NCBI GenBank assembly: GCA_017798125.1 | Contig: CP059070.1 | Span: forward strand, 1,736,001-1,800,000 | From: Cryomorphaceae bacterium | Lineage (GTDB): Bacteria > Bacteroidota > Bacteroidia > Flavobacteriales > ECT2AJA-044 | Direction: 5' to 3' | DNA length: 64,000 bases | Part shown: one piece after another, positions 36,101-45,288 of the stretch | Numbering within the stretch: the first letter of the stretch is position 1 | How the letters are laid out: each line of letters starts with the position of its first letter | Translations under genes and position numbers: made by a program | The notes under the pieces: model-generated | Databases searched by the model: none | What the model was told of the DNA's origin: nothing | The model's input: only the letters and a program-made list of their open reading frames with translations

Positions 36101-37416
36101 TCCTGGTATATACATACAAGAAAACCCCCAGAGTCGTCTATGCTTTTAAGCAGATCTTTCAACAGGTCTTGGGTGTACCTGTCGAATTGACTACCGAGAT
36201 CAATGAGTTCATTGAACACAAGGGACCCAAAATGAGCTATGCGCCTAGGGCTCTTGGAAAGGAGCTTCATTTTCGCAACTCCAGTCTCTTGTTTGAAAGT
36301 GGAATCAACGAATGGGAACTCAAGGTAGATGAATTCGAAGGGTTGGTGTCATTCTTTAGTGTCCCTGAACCCTCTGCTTTGCCCTTTGACCCTTTCGCAG
36401 CGTCCTTTTATTTACTGTCTCGATACGAGGAATATCTCCCGCATATCAAGGACAAACACGAGCGTTTTTCAGCGGAGTCCAGTGTAGCGCACAGAGGAGG
36501 ATTCCTTCAGCGCCCAGTGGTCGATGAATGGGCCTTGGCTATTCAAGATCTCCTTGTGGAGCGATTCCCAGAATTTCAATGGCCGATTCGGAAATTTCAA
36601 TTCGTCAATACCATTGACGTAGACAACGCCTATGCCTATCGGGGTAAAGGTCTAATGCGCTCCCTTGGAGGCTTTCTTCGTGCATTTACTCAGTTAGATG
36701 GAAGAAGTATGTGGGCGAGACTTAGCGTATTAGCGGGTCTCCGTTCTGATCCCTATGACACGTTTGCTTATTTGAAAAGAATCCAGAAGGAGTACAGTCT
36801 TGAGACTATCTATTTCTTCCTTTTGGCGGATTACGGTTTGAACGATAAAAACGTACCCTATACAAACAACCGATTTCGCAATCTGATCAAAGACATAGCG
36901 GATTACGCCCAAGTCGGTATTCACCCGAGCTATGGGAGCAATAGAAAAAAGACCAAGCTGACTTCAGAGGTCCAAAGACTTGAAGGGATCATTCATCGCG
37001 ATGTAACCAGAAGCCGACAGCATTTCCTGAAGCTTACCGTTCCCGAAACATACAGGAATCTCATCGACTTGGATATAACCGATGACTACACCATGGGCTA
37101 TGCTTCAGAAATAGGTTTTCGCGCAGGTACTTGTTCCACATATTACTTTTATGACTTGGACCTCGAGTTCATGACTCCATTGCGCCTTCATCCTTTTGCT
37201 GTGATGGAAGGTACACTGAAGTTCTATCAAGGGCTAGGGCCGGAACAAGCACTTAAAGAGGTCCTACCTGTAATGGATCACGTTGCTGCAGTAGGAGGAA
37301 CGTTCATCTCGCTATGGCACAATGAATCCGCTTGCGAAGGTCCATTGTGGAAAGGGTGGCGGTTGTTTTATGAAGAAATGATAAAGGCCGCCCATGCTAA
37401 AATGGAACGGCCTTAA
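36097..37416 (+). CDS. Polysaccharide-deacetylase-like protein with N-terminal DUF7033-type domain
   Basis: A 439-residue protein typical of Bacteroidota glycan loci. The start ATG at 36097 (MILVYTYKKTPRVVYAFKQIF) overlaps the wecB stop. Residues 1-165 form a conserved N-terminal domain with LPFDPFAASFYLLSRYEEYL. The following NodB-like part carries FVNTIDVDNAYAYRGKG (metal Asp pair), VGIHPSYGSN (motif 2) and a final SLWHNESA. It may trim acetyl or similar groups from a polysaccharide made with ManNAc supplied by WecB; the substrate is unknown. Confidence 0.82.
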   Translation: MILVYTYKKTPRVVYAFKQIFQQVLGVPVELTTEINEFIEHKGPKMSYAPRALGKELHFRNSSLLFESGINEWELKVDEFEGLVSFFSVPEPSALPFDPFAASFYLLSRYEEYLPHIKDKHERFSAESSVAHRGGFLQRPVVDEWALAIQDLLVERFPEFQWPIRKFQFVNTIDVDNAYAYRGKGLMRSLGGFLRAFTQLDGRSMWARLSVLAGLRSDPYDTFAYLKRIQKEYSLETIYFFLLADYGLNDKNVPYTNNRFRNLIKDIADYAQVGIHPSYGSNRKKTKLTSEVQRLEGIIHRDVTRSRQHFLKLTVPETYRNLIDLDITDDYTMGYASEIGFRAGTCSTYYFYDLDLEFMTPLRLHPFAVMEGTLKFYQGLGPEQALKEVLPVMDHVAAVGGTFISLWHNESACEGPLWKGWRLFYEEMIKAAHAKMERP

Positions 37417-37436
37417 ATCACATATATTCTGGTTTT

Positions 37437-38945
37437 CTACTGCCCTTTCGGGTGCGCAGTCATGCTTTGAACCACCTTGTCAATACTCAATGAGCTTCCC
37501 ATTACTGGTGGGTAATCTTGGAATGTTTGAAGGAACTGAGCTGTTAGCGCTTGGGCTGGGACAAACAACCACATGTTGTCTCCGTACCATCGGGTATACA
37601 GTGCTGATTTCCAAGACACCTCATAAGGGTCTGCACGCAAATTAATGACAATTGGCCAGGCTGGAGTCTTCCGATAAGCCTCGTTGATAGATCCTTCCAT
37701 AATCGCAAAATGTAGCTTCCAATTGTTATAGCGGATGGCATTTAAGTTGCCAATCGCATCGAAGTAGTAGATTTCGCGTCGAGGAGACTCTTCCTCTTTT
37801 CCTTCAAAGTAGGGGAGTAAGTTATAGCCGTCAAGGTGACATTTAAACGTCTTTCCATCGGCTTTGTGACCATTCAAGAGACTTTCTTTAACGTCGTCTT
37901 CTCCGGCAGCTGCCAAGAGGGTCGGCATCATATCTTCATGAGAGAAAATATCATTGTAAATGGTTCCGGGCTCAATGACTCCAGGCCATCGAATGGCGCA
38001 AGGAACACGGAAACCTCCTTCCCAAGTGGATCCTTTTTCTCCGGCAAAAGGTGTGGAGCCTCCATCAGGCCAAGTGAACTTTTCCGCTCCATTATCCGTG
38101 GAGTACATGATGATCGTGTTGTCAATAATGCCCAATTCTTCCAATTTGGCGAGTACTCTTCCAATTTGCTTGTCGTGTTCGACCATACCATCGGGATACA
38201 AGCCGATTCCGGTCACACCAACACTCTCCTCTTTTAAATGTGTCCATACGTGCATTCGAGTAGCACTGAGCCAAACGAAGAAGGGCTTGCCGTCTGCGTG
38301 AGCTTTCTCGATAAATGCGATAGCCGCATCCGTGAATTCATCATCAGCCGTTTCCATGCGCTTCCGTGTCATGGGGCCTGTATCCTCAATCTTCCCATCC
38401 GCATAGGAGTGAAGGACACCACGGGGTCCAAATTTTTTGTGGAATTCAGGGTCCTTAGGATAGTAATAAGTCTCAGGTTCTTCTTCGGCATTCAAATGGT
38501 AGAGGTTCCCGTAGAACTCATCGAAGCCGTGGTTCGTAGGGAGGTGATTGTCTCGGTCTCCCAAATGATTCTTGCCAAACTGCCCACTTGTATAACCGTG
38601 ATTGGCCAGAAGCTCAGCGATGGTCGGCTGATTCTCATCTTGAATACCTTGTTCTGACCCCGGCATTCCGATGGTGAGTAACCCACTACGAAAAGGATGC
38701 TGGCCGAGAATAAAGGCTGCTCGCCCCGCTGTACAGGATTGCTGAGCGTACCAATCTGTAAACAATGCACCTTCCTTAGCAATCCGATCGATGTTTGGTG
38801 TTTGGTAACCCATCATGCCGTGGTTATAGGCACTGATGTTTCCCCAGCCAATATCGTCTCCCCAAATCACAAGAATATTAGGCTTATCCTGTCCAGATGC
38901 GAAAAGGAAACAGAAAAAGCTAAAGAGTAAAAGGCCTTTTTTCAT
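37437..38945 (-). CDS. Exported arylsulfatase (S1 family)
   Basis: A 502-residue sulfatase with signal peptide MKKGLLLFSFFCFLFASGQ. Metal ligands Asp30/Asp31 in VIWGDDIGWGN and the formylglycine site Cys71 in QQSCTAGRAAF are present. The site reads C-T-A-G-R, where the common consensus is C-x-P-x-R, so alanine replaces proline; such variants exist in the family but the effect on maturation is not known. Further motifs: KNHLGDRDNHLP, STDNGAEKFTWPDGGSTPFAGEKGSTWEGGFRVP. It removes sulfate esters from polysaccharides or aryl sulfates. No sulfatase maturase gene is in the window; EgtB has an FGE-like domain but a different role. Confidence 0.9.
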   Translation of the reverse strand: MKKGLLLFSFFCFLFASGQDKPNILVIWGDDIGWGNISAYNHGMMGYQTPNIDRIAKEGALFTDWYAQQSCTAGRAAFILGQHPFRSGLLTIGMPGSEQGIQDENQPTIAELLANHGYTSGQFGKNHLGDRDNHLPTNHGFDEFYGNLYHLNAEEEPETYYYPKDPEFHKKFGPRGVLHSYADGKIEDTGPMTRKRMETADDEFTDAAIAFIEKAHADGKPFFVWLSATRMHVWTHLKEESVGVTGIGLYPDGMVEHDKQIGRVLAKLEELGIIDNTIIMYSTDNGAEKFTWPDGGSTPFAGEKGSTWEGGFRVPCAIRWPGVIEPGTIYNDIFSHEDMMPTLLAAAGEDDVKESLLNGHKADGKTFKCHLDGYNLLPYFEGKEEESPRREIYYFDAIGNLNAIRYNNWKLHFAIMEGSINEAYRKTPAWPIVINLRADPYEVSWKSALYTRWYGDNMWLFVPAQALTAQFLQTFQDYPPVMGSSLSIDKVVQSMTAHPKGQ

Positions 38946-38999
38946 AGCAGTTTATTTGATTTTAATTCGATAGTAAGTTAAGTAAGATATGCGCGAGCT

Positions 39000-40277
39000 T
39001 CAAGGATTAATCCAATCTGAGGTTTTGGATGCCCTATTTTCATCCAGCGCTTTGCGGAGCGATCGCCAAGCGCTTGGATTCATTTCGACTAAGGTCCTGG
39101 GGGGTTGATTACCCTGATTAAATGCTGCTTCCAAGGTAGGAGAGTGGAGAGGTAATGTGTCGAGCCAATGATATACGGCGTTGGCGTGCTCTTTGGAATC
39201 GGGATTTTTTGCGAAGTGGAGGACCTGCTTAAAAGCATAGGATTCGGACTTAAAATAACGAGTTCTTCTTTCGCTTCTATTCGCCCTCCAAATGGGAACT
39301 CTTCGGTAAATTACAAATGCAAAGAAGAATACTGAAGTACCGGCCACAGCCAGTATTAACCATTGCGTCCAAGACTTCTTGCCTCCTCCTTCAATCGACT
39401 CCATGGAGTCTGTGCTTTCCATTAGCGAAAGGGAATCCCGAATGGTTTGTAACATGCCGAGATCGGGATTGGCGGCTACGTAGACGGTGTGTGAGGGAAG
39501 TGTTTTTTTAAAAAGTTTTTGACGACTCGGGTGGAACCAGTAGAGAACTTGTTCCGGAAAATCGACTTCCCCCTCGTCTTCAAAAAGATACTGCACACGA
39601 TCCGTACGTCGAGCGCTGAATTGAGTTCGGCCTTTTATGTTTTCCACTGACGGACGTTGAAGGTACATGCGTGTCCCATCAACACTATCCCACGAAATCG
39701 GGGGGATTAGATCGGCAACGGTCTCATCAGCATTGCGGACGACACTGCGTTCGACAACGTCGCCTACGCGAATGTCATTCAAGGACTTAGAATAAGTTTC
39801 GGACACTCGAAGTCCTGGTGTAACCAGCCAATCCTCGGACTCGAGCGTTGCAGGAGCTGGCTTCACCCTGATCCGAACGGCCTTGGATCGTACGTTTTGA
39901 GTAATTCCTCTGTATCCTCCTTCTTCAGGGCTTTCCACTTGAATATTTAATTCAGGAAAAAGGAGATCCTTCTGTGTGTAAGGAAAGACCTTATAGATCA
40001 GCTGGACGCCGGCGTACGTATTTCCAGCATCGGTTTTGGTGGTACTTACGGGTCTAAAATAAACCGTAAAGGCGTTTTCAACTCTTAGATTACCTAAATC
40101 TATACCCCTGGTAAACCAAGTCGAGGTATAAACGGTGATGGAAACTTGTACAGGCTCCCCAACATAGACCGAGTTCTTGTCAACTTCTACTTCAGCCCAG
40201 AGTTTTTGACCATTTAGAAATGGTGCCGAGGAAATCAACATTCCGAGTATGAGTCCAATATGTAGAACTCTAGACAT
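39000..40277 (-). CDS. batD: BatD-like membrane protein
   Basis: A 425-residue protein: signal peptide (MSRVLHIGLILGMLISSAPFLNGQ), beta-sandwich domains (LWAEVEVDKNSVYVGEPVQVSITVY, about 25-300), and one membrane helix near residue 315 (WLILAVAGTSVFFFAFVIY) with a cytoplasmic tail. This is the BatD layout. Start ATG at 40277 overlaps the stop of the BatB/C gene (TGATG). Bat proteins support aerotolerance or envelope-stress resistance in Bacteroides and other bacteria; the mechanism is unclear. It is the last gene of the locus. Confidence 0.85.
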   Translation of the reverse strand: MSRVLHIGLILGMLISSAPFLNGQKLWAEVEVDKNSVYVGEPVQVSITVYTSTWFTRGIDLGNLRVENAFTVYFRPVSTTKTDAGNTYAGVQLIYKVFPYTQKDLLFPELNIQVESPEEGGYRGITQNVRSKAVRIRVKPAPATLESEDWLVTPGLRVSETYSKSLNDIRVGDVVERSVVRNADETVADLIPPISWDSVDGTRMYLQRPSVENIKGRTQFSARRTDRVQYLFEDEGEVDFPEQVLYWFHPSRQKLFKKTLPSHTVYVAANPDLGMLQTIRDSLSLMESTDSMESIEGGGKKSWTQWLILAVAGTSVFFFAFVIYRRVPIWRANRSERRTRYFKSESYAFKQVLHFAKNPDSKEHANAVYHWLDTLPLHSPTLEAAFNQGNQPPRTLVEMNPSAWRSLRKALDENRASKTSDWINP

Positions 40278-41863
40278 CACTTTTTCGCTTGTTTTTTCTT
40301 CCACTGATAGGCGAATTTTCGCTTGAGAAAAAGCTGTGGGTCGTCGTCCGTTCGACGCATCAGGACTTTACTGGAGACCGGCTCATTTCCAATCTCTATA
40401 TCATCTGGAACTTCTTCTAACTCCTTGCCCTTTCGAACATCGGTGGAGACGGTTTCTTCTTTGCGTTCTCGTTGCATGTCTTCCTCGGTCGCCTCTTGAC
40501 CGCCGCCGCCAAGGTCCTCCATGTCCTGATTCTGCATGTTTTGTGCGCGCTCAGGATCGTTGTTTTCGCTCGCTTCAGAAGGGTCGATGTCTTGCTGAGA
40601 TCCAATGATTTGTTGCAATTGATCTTGCCACTGTTTTGCCTGATTCATTGAAGAGTCTTGAGCGTAGGCTTCACCAAAGGCCATAAGAGCAGCCAGGGTA
40701 TCCCCATTTTCATAATAGGCTACGCCTAAATTGAATTGCCCCATGCTCGTCGTATCCCTTTTAAATGCTGAAATGGCAGATTCAAAATCTCCACTTTTAA
40801 AGTAGGCCACCCCTTTCCTTAAAGGATCGGTATATAGTCGAGCTGCATCTGTGTACCGCTCCTTCTCACTCAATCGTTGGCCTTGGTAGTCAGGCGTGAA
40901 CCACCAGTTTGCTGAATCTGATGTACAAGAGGTTGTGAAGATTAAAAGGAAAATCACCCAGCCTCGTCGGAACCATAGTAGCAGGAGGAGAGCAAAAGGA
41001 ATCAATAGTAGTGGTCCTTTATCCGTCCAATTCTCTTCTGATCGTTCTGTATCTTCCGTGTAGTCGAGTTGATCGAATACCTCTTTATTTAGTTGCTCAA
41101 TATCACTATTGTCCAGGGTCAACGGTAGGAATTCGAAACCGGCCTTTCCCAGTTCTCCATGGGGAGAACTTGAGACTTGGGAATAGCGGATGGCCTGATC
41201 TGAAGTGTCACAGAAAACACTCATGTATGCGATTTCCTCGGCAATAGGAACAGTTCCAAGGATCCATATAAATCCAGGGGCTTCTGTTCTTCGCGCCGTC
41301 GAATCCGCAAGTGTTAATGCATCCGATAAGACTCTGCCTTCTACGGGCATCACATCTGGGGACAGTCCCATAAGATGCTCCAGGTGTATGTCGTAGTCCG
41401 TCGTTAAGGGCACAACGGTATGTGCGCTGCCGCTGAAAACAATTAAGGCTACTTGGGCTCTGGGATTTAGAGCCAGAAAGTCTCTGATTTTGAATAGCGC
41501 TTGCTCCACTCGAGAAGGTGCAATATCCGTCTTCTCCATCTCCGGAGTCAGCTCTAGCACTACCACAACTGGAGTTTTGAGTGTGCGTCCAGGAACCTCC
41601 GCTTTTTCCCAAGTAGGTCCAGCGAGGGCAAGAATACCGAGCATCATGGTGATGTAGCTCGTAAACATCACAACGTTGGCCTGACGTCTTTGGCCTTCGG
41701 AAATCATGAAGGGCCTGAGATGTGGGGCAATGGCTTTGGCCCAACGAATGCGGTCACTTCGTTCGAGTAGAAGGAGCACGCCAATAAAGATCCAGGGAAC
41801 CATCAGCCAGAAGGCCTGGGGACGTAAAAAGTGGAACTGTGAGAATCCTACCAAATCAAGCAT
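40277..41863 (-). CDS. BatB/BatC-type VWA-TPR membrane protein
   Basis: A 528-residue protein. Two N-terminal membrane helices (AFWLMVPWIFIGVLLLL and VVMFTSYITMMLGILALAG), a von Willebrand factor A domain (about 85-275), further hydrophobic segments (LLLIPFALLLLLWFRRGWVIFLLIF) and a periplasmic TPR region (WWFTPDYQGQRLSEKERY, GVAYFKSGDFESAISAF, LGVAYYENGDTLAALMAFGEAY) ending in a charged tail. It combines BatB and BatC in one chain, an arrangement common in proteobacterial Bat loci. The MIDAS motif DxSxS is degenerate: VVVVLELTPEMEKTD has Glu-Leu-Thr-Pro-Glu at that place, so metal-dependent ligand binding is doubtful. ATG at 41863 was preferred to an upstream GTG. Confidence 0.85.
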   Translation of the reverse strand: MLDLVGFSQFHFLRPQAFWLMVPWIFIGVLLLLERSDRIRWAKAIAPHLRPFMISEGQRRQANVVMFTSYITMMLGILALAGPTWEKAEVPGRTLKTPVVVVLELTPEMEKTDIAPSRVEQALFKIRDFLALNPRAQVALIVFSGSAHTVVPLTTDYDIHLEHLMGLSPDVMPVEGRVLSDALTLADSTARRTEAPGFIWILGTVPIAEEIAYMSVFCDTSDQAIRYSQVSSSPHGELGKAGFEFLPLTLDNSDIEQLNKEVFDQLDYTEDTERSEENWTDKGPLLLIPFALLLLLWFRRGWVIFLLIFTTSCTSDSANWWFTPDYQGQRLSEKERYTDAARLYTDPLRKGVAYFKSGDFESAISAFKRDTTSMGQFNLGVAYYENGDTLAALMAFGEAYAQDSSMNQAKQWQDQLQQIIGSQQDIDPSEASENNDPERAQNMQNQDMEDLGGGGQEATEEDMQRERKEETVSTDVRKGKELEEVPDDIEIGNEPVSSKVLMRRTDDDPQLFLKRKFAYQWKKKQAKK

Positions 41864-42863
41864 TTCCTTTGGAATTAGATTTGACACTACCCATCCTTTT
41901 CCAGAACTGTGCTATAAACGTGGACGTTAACAAGAGGATCAACGCAAGCCCAAGCGGATACATGTAGAGCAAGGTGATGGGCCTTTGCTCCTCTTCTTCA
42001 AATTCCATGGGCTCGAGTAGATCAATTTCCTCGTAAATTCTCTCCAGGTCCTCTGCGTCCTCTGCTCGGAAGTATCTCCCGTTGGTGAGCTCGGCTATGT
42101 CCTGAAGTGTTCGTTCATCCAGTCCCTGTCCCGTGTTGTCTGGCTTCCCAATCCCAACGGTATAGATGACAATGGAATCTTCAAGAGCCATCTGAGCCGC
42201 ATCTAACGGCATGATCTCCGTTCCGGCGTCTATACCATCTGTTAGAACCAACATGACTTTGGCCTCAAGGGTATCTCGATCAAACAATTCAATTCCTTTG
42301 ACTACGGCCTTTCCAATATGTGTCATTTGCCCAGCCATCCCGACGTCGGCTTCGTCCAACAGTTGATTAACCGTTTGTAAATCAGTTGTAAATGGCGCTT
42401 GGATGTAGGCATTTGTTCCAAAGAAAAGCAAGCCCATTCGATCTCCCGTACGCTCTTCAATGAAGTCCTTCATGACTCTTTTGAGCGCCTCCCATCGGGT
42501 TGTGGAAGAACCTTCAACTTTCCAATCTTTTTGCGCCATGCTGAAGCTGATATCCGCTACGATGAGAAAGTTTCTGGTTGTTTTGACCTTTAGTTCTGGT
42601 TGAGCAATGAATTGAGGTCCTGCGATTGCCGTAACTGTACAGCCCCAGATTACGTAGAGGATTAGCCATGAGAAGACAGACCTTCGTTTTACTTCAGCGG
42701 CTTTACGCGGCTGTGCTCCGTATGTTTTTGAGACTTTATAAAAAGACGGAAGATTCAAGGACGGACCTCTCAAACGCACTGGAGGTAGTCCCCGAGCAAC
42801 GAGAAAAGGCAGCGCGAGCAGCGTGAAGGCCCAAGGCCAAGCGAATTCGAATACCTCATTCAT
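41856..42863 (-). CDS. batA: BatA-type VWA membrane protein
   Basis: A 335-residue protein with two N-terminal helices (FAWPWAFTLLALPFLVARG and SVFSWLILYVIWGCTVTAIAG), a VWA domain with an intact MIDAS (LIVADISFSMAQKDW, then TDLQTVNQLL and LVLTDGIDAGTE) and a C-terminal helix (LLYMYPLGLALILLLTSTFIAQF). This is the BatA architecture. It overlaps the BatB/C gene and the DUF4381-like gene by eight bases each. Confidence 0.9.
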   Translation of the reverse strand: MNEVFEFAWPWAFTLLALPFLVARGLPPVRLRGPSLNLPSFYKVSKTYGAQPRKAAEVKRRSVFSWLILYVIWGCTVTAIAGPQFIAQPELKVKTTRNFLIVADISFSMAQKDWKVEGSSTTRWEALKRVMKDFIEERTGDRMGLLFFGTNAYIQAPFTTDLQTVNQLLDEADVGMAGQMTHIGKAVVKGIELFDRDTLEAKVMLVLTDGIDAGTEIMPLDAAQMALEDSIVIYTVGIGKPDNTGQGLDERTLQDIAELTNGRYFRAEDAEDLERIYEEIDLLEPMEFEEEEQRPITLLYMYPLGLALILLLTSTFIAQFWKRMGSVKSNSKGNA

Positions 42864-43299
42864 GACTCTTGATCCATTGAATGAGTTCTTGAAGAACGGC
42901 CCGTGCGGTGGGCTCGGAGGGTAATTCGGCTCCGTATATACCCTGATGAATGGCTGTGGAATGAGCCATCAGGTTAACGTTTTTACCCGTTTTTTCTAGA
43001 AAGGATAGCCAAGCCAAACCTTTTAAGGATGCTGTTCTCTCTCTTCCGAATCGATGGATAGCCACTTGACGTGTAAGAATCCACATGGTCATCCAACCAT
43101 CCCTTCCCGGAGCCAACTCCTTCATTTGAAGCAGCGCTTTTCTGCGGTAAGCGTTTCTCAAATAGGAGCGCCACTGACGGTAAATAAGAAGTGACAATGA
43201 AATAAGGAGGATTATACCTACAACCTTCCATCCGGGCGCATCAAAAGTAAATGCTATTCGATCGGGCTCTATCAATGTTGGGGTGGTCCAAGTGTCCAT
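42856..43299 (-). CDS. DUF4381-like membrane protein of the Bat locus
   Basis: A 147-residue protein with one membrane helix (WKVVGIILLISLSLLIY, about 25-41) and a helical cytoplasmic part (RRKALLQMKELAPGRDGWMTMWILTRQVAIHRFGRE). Size, position between DUF58 and BatA, and the helix layout match DUF4381 proteins. Function unknown. It overlaps the DUF58 gene by one base. Confidence 0.75.
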   Translation of the reverse strand: MDTWTTPTLIEPDRIAFTFDAPGWKVVGIILLISLSLLIYRQWRSYLRNAYRRKALLQMKELAPGRDGWMTMWILTRQVAIHRFGRERTASLKGLAWLSFLEKTGKNVNLMAHSTAIHQGIYGAELPSEPTARAVLQELIQWIKSHE

Positions 43300-44246
43300 T
43301 AGCTGTTCCTGCTTTTGAAGATTTCAGCCAGCTGGTCTACCGTTGGTATGGCGGTGGAAACGGTGAAAAAAGGAATGTGGTGCTTCTTTAGATCAGATTC
43401 GAAGGATTGCATTTCCCGGTCAAACTCTTTACGCCAAGACTCGAGAAGATTCCGGTTTTGTCCATTGAATACGGCCTGGTGCACTTCGGGCGAAGCGTCG
43501 TGTAGAGCGCTTCCGGCTGTGAACCTTAGCGGCGGCAGCTCTCGCTCCATAGGGTCCATGACCTTCGCTACGAGCACGTCATTTTTGCGCCCCATTCGCT
43601 GAAGGGCTTGAAGAACACGAGGGTTGTATCGATGAAAATCACTGATGACGATGATGAGAAAATCATGCGTGACGAGGTTGTTGATTCGTGCCAGCATCTT
43701 ACCAAGAGAGCCTTCAAAATCCCCTGGTTCACTTTCTGCCAACGCTACATTTCGATCGACAATACGCTCCAGAAAGCGCAAGATATTTCTGCGGTCTCGC
43801 TTTGGATAGACAACGTCAGCTGCGTCGTCAGAAAGAACGACTCCGCCTACGCGGTCACCTTGCTTAAGCACCCTAAAAGCGGCCATTGCTGCCAACTCAC
43901 CTGCTATTGCAGCCTTGGTTTTAAATGAAGAGCCAAAGAACATGGATTTGGATTGGTCAACAATGATCAAGGCGGGTTTCTCCTTTTCCTCACTGTACAC
44001 CCGAGTATGCGTTTGTCGCGTTCTCGCCGTTACTTTCCAATCAATATTCCGGATATCATCCCCTTGAACGTAGGCTCGTACTTCCTCAAAGTCCAAACCG
44101 CGTCCCCGAAGTTTGGATGCATGTCTTCCTCCGAGCAATGAACGTACACGCTGCTTTCGAGCGAGTAGGCTAAAACCTATGGCTTCATGCTCGAGCCGAA
44201 GAAGATCGGGAAGAGAAAGAAAAACGGAAGGGTCAGAGCTGGACAT
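43299..44246 (-). CDS. DUF58 domain protein
   Basis: A 315-residue soluble protein. It contains the DUF58 core GRGLDFEEVRAYVQGDDIRNIDWKVTARTRQTH, followed by a VWA-like segment ALIIVDQSKSMFFGS (DQSKS as a MIDAS-type motif) and LIIVISDFH. DUF58 proteins regularly stand between MoxR ATPases and BatA proteins and probably link them. Four bases separate it from the MoxR gene upstream. Confidence 0.9.
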   Translation of the reverse strand: MSSSDPSVFLSLPDLLRLEHEAIGFSLLARKQRVRSLLGGRHASKLRGRGLDFEEVRAYVQGDDIRNIDWKVTARTRQTHTRVYSEEKEKPALIIVDQSKSMFFGSSFKTKAAIAGELAAMAAFRVLKQGDRVGGVVLSDDAADVVYPKRDRRNILRFLERIVDRNVALAESEPGDFEGSLGKMLARINNLVTHDFLIIVISDFHRYNPRVLQALQRMGRKNDVLVAKVMDPMERELPPLRFTAGSALHDASPEVHQAVFNGQNRNLLESWRKEFDREMQSFESDLKKHHIPFFTVSTAIPTVDQLAEIFKSRNS

Positions 44247-44250
44247 GGAC

Positions 44251-45216
44251 TTAGGCGATTACGGCAACCTGCTTGAGTATTTCATTGAGGACATCATCGG
44301 CACTTTTTCCTTCGGCCTCTGCATCATAGCTCAGAATGATTCGATGACGAAGGCATTCGTGAACTACCGAACGAATATCGTCCGGTTCCACCTGCGCGCT
44401 TCCTCTCATCCACGCATGTGTCCGAGACGCACGATCCAAGGCTATGCTCCCTCTTGGACTTGCGCCAAAATCAATCCATCCCGCCAGTTCGTCGCTGTAC
44501 TTTTCCGGTCTGCGCGTGGCGGCAACTAAATCTACGATGTATCGATCCGAAGCCTCACTGCTGTTGATTTGGGCAATTTCGGCACGAGCATCAAAAATGA
44601 CCTGAGCCGAAATTTTCTCATCGTTCTTTGCACCACCGCCATGGTGCTCTTCTCGATTTAGTTTCATGATGGCCAACTCAGCCTTATCGTCCGGATAATC
44701 AATGACCACATGCATGAGAAAACGATCCATTTGAGCCTCGGGCAGTGGGTAGGTTCCTTCTTGTTCCACCGGGTTTTGTGTCGCCATGACCAAGAAGAGT
44801 GGTTCCATAGGATAGGTCTTGCCGGCAACCGAAACTTGGCGTTCCTCCATGGCTTCCAGCAGGGCAGATTGAACTTTCGCCGGAGATCGGTTGATTTCAT
44901 CGGCTAAAATGAGGTTGCTGAAGATGGGGCCGCGTTGAAACACAAAAGGGTCCTTCAATTCGGGCTGGTAAATCTCGGTCCCGGTGATATCGCTCGGAAG
45001 CAAGTCGGGCGTGAATTGAATTCGACTGAGCTGAGCGTCCAAGGCGGAGGCTAAAGCTTTAATGGCCCGAGTTTTGGCTAATCCGGGCAAGCCTTCCAAT
45101 AACAGGTTTCCATCTGAAAGTAGAACGAGAATCAATCGATCCACCAGTCGATCCTGTCCGATAATAGAAGCGCTCATGCGCTTTCGCAATTCATTTATCT
45201 GATCCAATGCTGCCAT
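44251..45216 (-). CDS. MoxR family AAA+ ATPase
   Basis: A 321-residue AAA-3 family ATPase. Walker A is in LLSDGNLLLEGLPGLAKTRAIKAL, Walker B in LILADEINRSPAKVQSALLEAMEERQVS, sensor 1 in FLVMATQNPVEQEGTYPLPEAQMDRFLMH, and the C-terminal lid has GASPRGSIALDRASRTHAW. MoxR ATPases act as chaperone-like factors for VWA proteins. It is first in MoxR-DUF58-DUF4381-BatA-BatB/C-BatD. ATG at 45216 was taken; a GTG eight codons upstream is an alternative. Confidence 0.93.
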   Translation of the reverse strand: MAALDQINELRKRMSASIIGQDRLVDRLILVLLSDGNLLLEGLPGLAKTRAIKALASALDAQLSRIQFTPDLLPSDITGTEIYQPELKDPFVFQRGPIFSNLILADEINRSPAKVQSALLEAMEERQVSVAGKTYPMEPLFLVMATQNPVEQEGTYPLPEAQMDRFLMHVVIDYPDDKAELAIMKLNREEHHGGGAKNDEKISAQVIFDARAEIAQINSSEASDRYIVDLVAATRRPEKYSDELAGWIDFGASPRGSIALDRASRTHAWMRGSAQVEPDDIRSVVHECLRHRIILSYDAEAEGKSADDVLNEILKQVAVIA

Positions 45217-45288
45217 AGAAAGAGGATTATTTAAGCTCACTCAGACTTCCGAGCAAACTTTCCTCAATATAGCGTGTTCTCCGATTTT

